DNA of 9,429 nucleotides from an uncultured bacterium. Lineage in GTDB: Bacteria > Acidobacteriota > Thermoanaerobaculia > Multivoradales > JAHEKO01. The notes under the pieces are model-generated. The model saw only the letters and a list, made by a program, of their open reading frames with translations, did no database searches and was not told where the DNA came from. Within the stretch, counting starts at the first letter, position 1. Every line of letters begins with the position of its first letter. The DNA is taken from assembly GCA_938016625.1 (NCBI GenBank), contig CALILB010000389.1, positions 1-9,429 of the forward strand, in the 5' to 3' direction. The position numbers were made by a program, and so were the translations under genes. Of the stretch, positions 7,375 to 9,429 are shown piece by piece.

Positions 7375-7394
7375 CCTTTGTCAGTTTACAAGGG
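7375..7394. terminator. Weak stem-loop downstream of the parA-like gene
   Basis: CCTTTGT (7375-7381) can pair with ACAAGGG (7388-7394) over seven pairs including one wobble, with a 6-nt loop. It lies 20 bp past the parA-like stop, where a terminator would be expected, but no T-run follows on the minus strand. The evidence is weak. Confidence 0.2.
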
Positions 7395-7414
7395 TAAGTG
7401 ACCGTCGGGGGACA

Positions 7415-8224
7415 TCAGCTACCCACGGCGGCAAGCGGGGGGCGCTCGAGACCGATTATGGGCGCATTTGCCGCTCGCAGCAGGAACTCGTCGGCGAGCA
7501 GCCGGTAGGCGACGGCGCCGGTGGAGGAGGGGTCGTATTCGAATATGGTCCGGCCCTCCGCCGGGGCTTCGGCCAAGCGGACATTGATGCGAATCTCGAT
7601 GCCAAACACGTTCCTGCCAAACAGCTCTCGAATCCGCAGCACATTCTCGCGGCTCAACTTGGTGCGATAGTCCACCATGGTGAGAATGAGCCCCAGCAGA
7701 TGGGTCCGAGTGCCGAATCTCTGGTAGAGCCGATTGACCGCATGCAGCAGGTTTCGCACCCCTTCGAGGGCGAGGTAGTGGGGAACCACCGGAACTATGA
7801 AGCTGTCCGAGGCCACCAGGGCATTGAGCGGCGCCAGCGAGAGAGTCGGCGGGCAGTCGAGGAAGATGAAATCGAACTGATCGGCCACCGGTGCCAGCGC
7901 CCAACGTAGCCGGTCTTCCTTGCGGGGCAGCGGCCCCAGATCTTGGTCGAGACTCACCAGGTCGGTGGATGCGGTGACCAGAAACAACCCGGCCACCGGT
8001 GTGGCGCGGACGGCCTCGGCGACCGGTAACGAGCTCAGAAGAACATCGGCCGAAGAGGGGCCGAGAGCCGATCTGGGAACACCGAGGGACAGGGAAGTGG
8101 AAGCCTGGCTGTCGAGATCGACGAGCAGTACGCGTTTGCCTTTGGCTGCCAGGGCTGCGGCCAGACTCACAGCGGTAGTGGTCTTGCCGACGCCACCTTT
8201 CTTACTGACGATAGCCGTGATCAT
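7415..8224 (-). CDS. ParA/Soj-family ATPase without adjacent ParB
   Basis: Member of the ParA/MinD deviant Walker A ATPases, 269 residues from ATG 8224, close to the usual Soj size. KKGGVGKTTTA (8-18) is the deviant Walker A motif with signature lysine K9 and K14. VDLDSQAS (35-42) is the Walker A' region with the catalytic aspartate D38. FIFLDCPPTLS (119-129) is Walker B, and VPVVPHYLALEG (144-155) and LTMVDYRTKLSRENV (181-195) are further ParA-type segments. These proteins form ATP-dependent dimers that bind DNA or position cargo such as chromosome origins, plasmids, chemoreceptor arrays or microcompartments. No parB, no parS-like TGTTTCACGTGAAACA and no cargo gene is visible here. A GTG at 8302 would add 26 residues, but the family starts just before the P-loop, and an extended -10 candidate lies inside that extension. 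There is no good ribosome site at ATG 8224, so the start is moderately sure. Confidence 0.92.
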   Translation of the reverse strand: MITAIVSKKGGVGKTTTAVSLAAALAAKGKRVLLVDLDSQASTSLSLGVPRSALGPSSADVLLSSLPVAEAVRATPVAGLFLVTASTDLVSLDQDLGPLPRKEDRLRWALAPVADQFDFIFLDCPPTLSLAPLNALVASDSFIVPVVPHYLALEGVRNLLHAVNRLYQRFGTRTHLLGLILTMVDYRTKLSRENVLRIRELFGRNVFGIEIRINVRLAEAPAEGRTIFEYDPSSTGAVAYRLLADEFLLRAANAPIIGLERPPLAAVGS

Positions 8225-8391
8225 GGAGCGCGAGGGCAGAACTCTATTCGCCGCCGGAAGACCCACTTTCTTCGATCGTAACACGGCGGGTGTGACCGGC
8301 ACTGTGAAATCTTTTTGTCCGGCAGGAAGTCGCTGGGAAGCTCGAAACCGGCCCCACCAGACCGCTTTCTCGGGCTGCTAAGGTGGTCGGT
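8225..8391. other. Divergent intergenic region, parA-like gene and hydrolase
   Basis: This 167-bp spacer must hold the start signals of both divergent genes. Only the minus-strand extended -10 candidate was recognised. I saw no convincing promoter for the hydrolase, no parS-like palindrome and no small gene. Confidence 0.4.
8275..8283 (-). promoter_or_regulatory. Candidate extended -10 promoter for the parA-like gene
   Basis: On the minus strand the sequence reads TGTTACGAT, an extended -10 arrangement (TG, one base, TACGAT). No recognisable -35 hexamer lies 16-18 bp upstream, which extended -10 promoters tolerate. Transcription would start near 8268, about 44 nt ahead of ATG 8224, which favours that start over GTG 8302. 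It is a short match in GC-rich DNA and so only a candidate. Confidence 0.35.
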
Positions 8392-9330
8392 GTGAGTGTG
8401 AAAGGGCATCTGTGGACCCTCGGCGGCTACCTGCGGCGGCAATGGCAGACCGTGACGCCCCCACCGGCGCGTGAGTGGGGGTTGCAAATCGAGGATCCAC
8501 GGATGGGCGCGGTTCGGATCAGCGGGCGATTGAGCGAGCGCGATGAAGGCGGCCCGCTGCTGCTGGTGGTCCACGGTCTGGGGGGATCGAGCGAGAGCCC
8601 CTACGCGGTCAGAGCAGCGGCATCCGCCTTGGCGGAGAGCTTTTCTTGTCTACGGATCAACCTGAGAGGTGCGGATCGAAGTGGTGAGGATATCTACCAC
8701 GCCGGTCTGAGCGCGGATCTCCATCGAGCGGTGACCAGCCCCGAGCTCGCCAGGTTCCAGCAGATCGTGGTTCTCGGCTACTCGCTGGGTGGGCATGTTG
8801 CGCTGCGGTTTGCGGTCGAAACCACGGACCCCCGCGTCAGGGCGGTCGTAGCCGTCTGCTCACCCCTGATGCTGGCACCCGGAGCCCGGGCGATCGACGG
8901 CCCTTCGGGCTGGCCTTACCGGCGCTATCTGCTCGCCAACCTGCTGGAGTGTTACGAAAGAGTGGCTGCCCGCAAGCCGGTGCCCACACCGGTTGCCGAG
9001 GTTCGTCGTCTGCGCAAGATCGAGCACTTCGACGACCTCGTGGTCGCACCGCGCCACGGCTTTGCCGATGCCCAGGACTACTATGCGCAGGCGAGTGTCG
9101 GCCCGATTTTGGAACGACTCTCCCGGCCGGCCATGCTGGTGGCCTCGGAGACCGACCCGATGATCCCCCCCAACGCCGTGCGACCGAGTCTCGACGGTCG
9201 ATCGCCGCTCGAGGTCAAGTGGGTGGAGGAGGGAGGGCACCTCGGTTTCGACCCGCAGCTCGACCTCGGGATCGACGGTGCAAAGGGCCTCGAGGGACAG
9301 GTGCTGGCCTGGATGACCCGACACCTTTAG
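8392..9330 (+). CDS. Alpha/beta hydrolase, YheT-like
   Basis: Predicted cytoplasmic serine hydrolase of 312 residues. The oxyanion-hole strand ends in LLLVVHGLGGSSESPYAV (56-73), followed by LRINLRGADRSGEDIYHAGLS, which matches the RGxxxS...YHAG pattern of the YheT/EMB8 group. The nucleophile elbow is GYSLGG (129-134, S131), the acid is D255 in ASETDPMIPP (251-260) and the base is H283 in GGHLGF (281-286), so the triad is complete. Substrates of this group are mostly unknown; some are esterases. The frame opens at GTG 8383, but AGGTG (8381-8385) is best placed for GTG 8392, 6 nt downstream, so I use that; GTG 8398 is another possibility. No signal peptide is seen. It is divergent from the ParA-like gene and shows no functional link to its neighbours. 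Confidence 0.88.
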   Translation: MSVKGHLWTLGGYLRRQWQTVTPPPAREWGLQIEDPRMGAVRISGRLSERDEGGPLLLVVHGLGGSSESPYAVRAAASALAESFSCLRINLRGADRSGEDIYHAGLSADLHRAVTSPELARFQQIVVLGYSLGGHVALRFAVETTDPRVRAVVAVCSPLMLAPGARAIDGPSGWPYRRYLLANLLECYERVAARKPVPTPVAEVRRLRKIEHFDDLVVAPRHGFADAQDYYAQASVGPILERLSRPAMLVASETDPMIPPNAVRPSLDGRSPLEVKWVEEGGHLGFDPQLDLGIDGAKGLEGQVLAWMTRHL

Positions 9331-9352
9331 AACGAAGCACGGGGGGTTGAGG

Positions 9353-9372
9353 CCCTTCGCGATCGCGATGGG
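9353..9372. repeat. Near-perfect 20-bp palindrome upstream of transposase start
   Basis: CCCTTCGCGATCGCGATGGG is an inverted repeat with one mismatched pair. Its inner 12 bp, TCGCGATCGCGA (9357-9368), are a perfect palindrome containing GCGATCGC. It lies 22 bp past the hydrolase stop and 19 bp before the putative transposase start. It could be a REP-like element served by the transposase, an operator, or part of a terminator hairpin (no T-tract follows). Confidence 0.5.
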
Positions 9373-9391
9373 GTATCCTTGCTCCACGGCC

Positions 9392-9429
9392 ATGCCCCAA
9401 ACTGCTCGTCTGCTCGTCCCCAACACCGT
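9392..9429 (+). CDS. Putative Y1 transposase (IS200-like/REP-associated), N-terminal fragment cut by window edge
   Basis: ATG 9392 opens a frame reading MPQTARLLVPNT up to the right edge, only 12 complete codons. This closely resembles the conserved N-terminus of Y1-family REP-associated tyrosine transposases, which typically begin MPR-x-AR-x-x-VPG and continue into HHVxQRGNxR. Such enzymes cut and join single-stranded DNA at short palindromes, and a palindrome lies just upstream. There is no obvious ribosome site; TATCCT (9374-9379) could act as a -10 box giving a very short leader. With only 12 residues the call rests on pattern recognition; the catalytic HUH and tyrosine motifs are beyond the window. 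Confidence 0.5.
   Translation, partial: MPQTARLLVPNT

Noticed and set aside
6785..7909. 374-codon plus-strand frame spanning the tonB and parA-like genes
   Set aside because: It runs antisense through two recognised genes and the spacer between them and shows no recognisable motif.
8225..8391. parS site for the ParA-like gene
   Set aside because: Nothing close to the TGTTTCACGTGAAACA consensus was seen here or elsewhere in the window by eye.
1..9429. CRISPR array, tRNA, rRNA, prophage or defence system
   Set aside because: No regularly spaced repeats, no tRNA-like cloverleaf, no rRNA sequence and no phage or defence gene were recognised; almost all of the window is accounted for by ordinary genes.

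Overview
The window is GC-rich, gene-dense bacterial chromosome. TonB, a MacA/MacB-type exporter and a two-membrane cell plan point to a diderm. The mix of genes (stand-alone MacB-type permeases, an SDR-type threonine dehydrogenase paired with a 2-amino-3-ketobutyrate CoA ligase, a TonB with a Pro/acid-rich linker, an apparent REP-associated transposase) would fit an Acidobacteriota-like or other environmental lineage. That placement is inference; no rRNA or marker gene is present to settle it.

Layout. (1) Positions 1-4090, minus strand: a four-gene exporter operon, read right to left as membrane fusion protein, ABC ATPase, MacB-type permease 1 and MacB-type permease 2 (its C-terminus runs off the left edge). 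Gaps are 13 bp, a 4-bp GTGA overlap, and 11 bp. (2) 4091-4338: intergenic region between divergent genes, with a sigma70-like promoter candidate for the rightward genes. (3) 4339-6552, plus strand: tdh and kbl, a complete two-step threonine-to-glycine pathway (threonine to 2-amino-3-ketobutyrate to glycine plus acetyl-CoA). (4) 6578-7321, minus: tonB, convergent with kbl. (5) 7415-8224, minus: a ParA/Soj-type ATPase with no ParB beside it. (6) 8392-9330, plus: a YheT-like alpha/beta hydrolase. (7) 9331-9429: a short spacer with a near-perfect 20-bp palindrome, followed by the first 12 codons of what looks like a Y1 (IS200-like/REP-associated) transposase that continues past the right edge.

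The exporter genes probably form one envelope complex and tdh-kbl one catabolic operon. TonB, ParA and the hydrolase look like independent housekeeping genes. I found no clear evidence of a new multi-gene system. The items most worth checking are the palindrome and transposase start at the right edge, the orphan ParA, the exporter with two different permeases, and a repeated purine-rich EEDEG gene end in the exporter operon.
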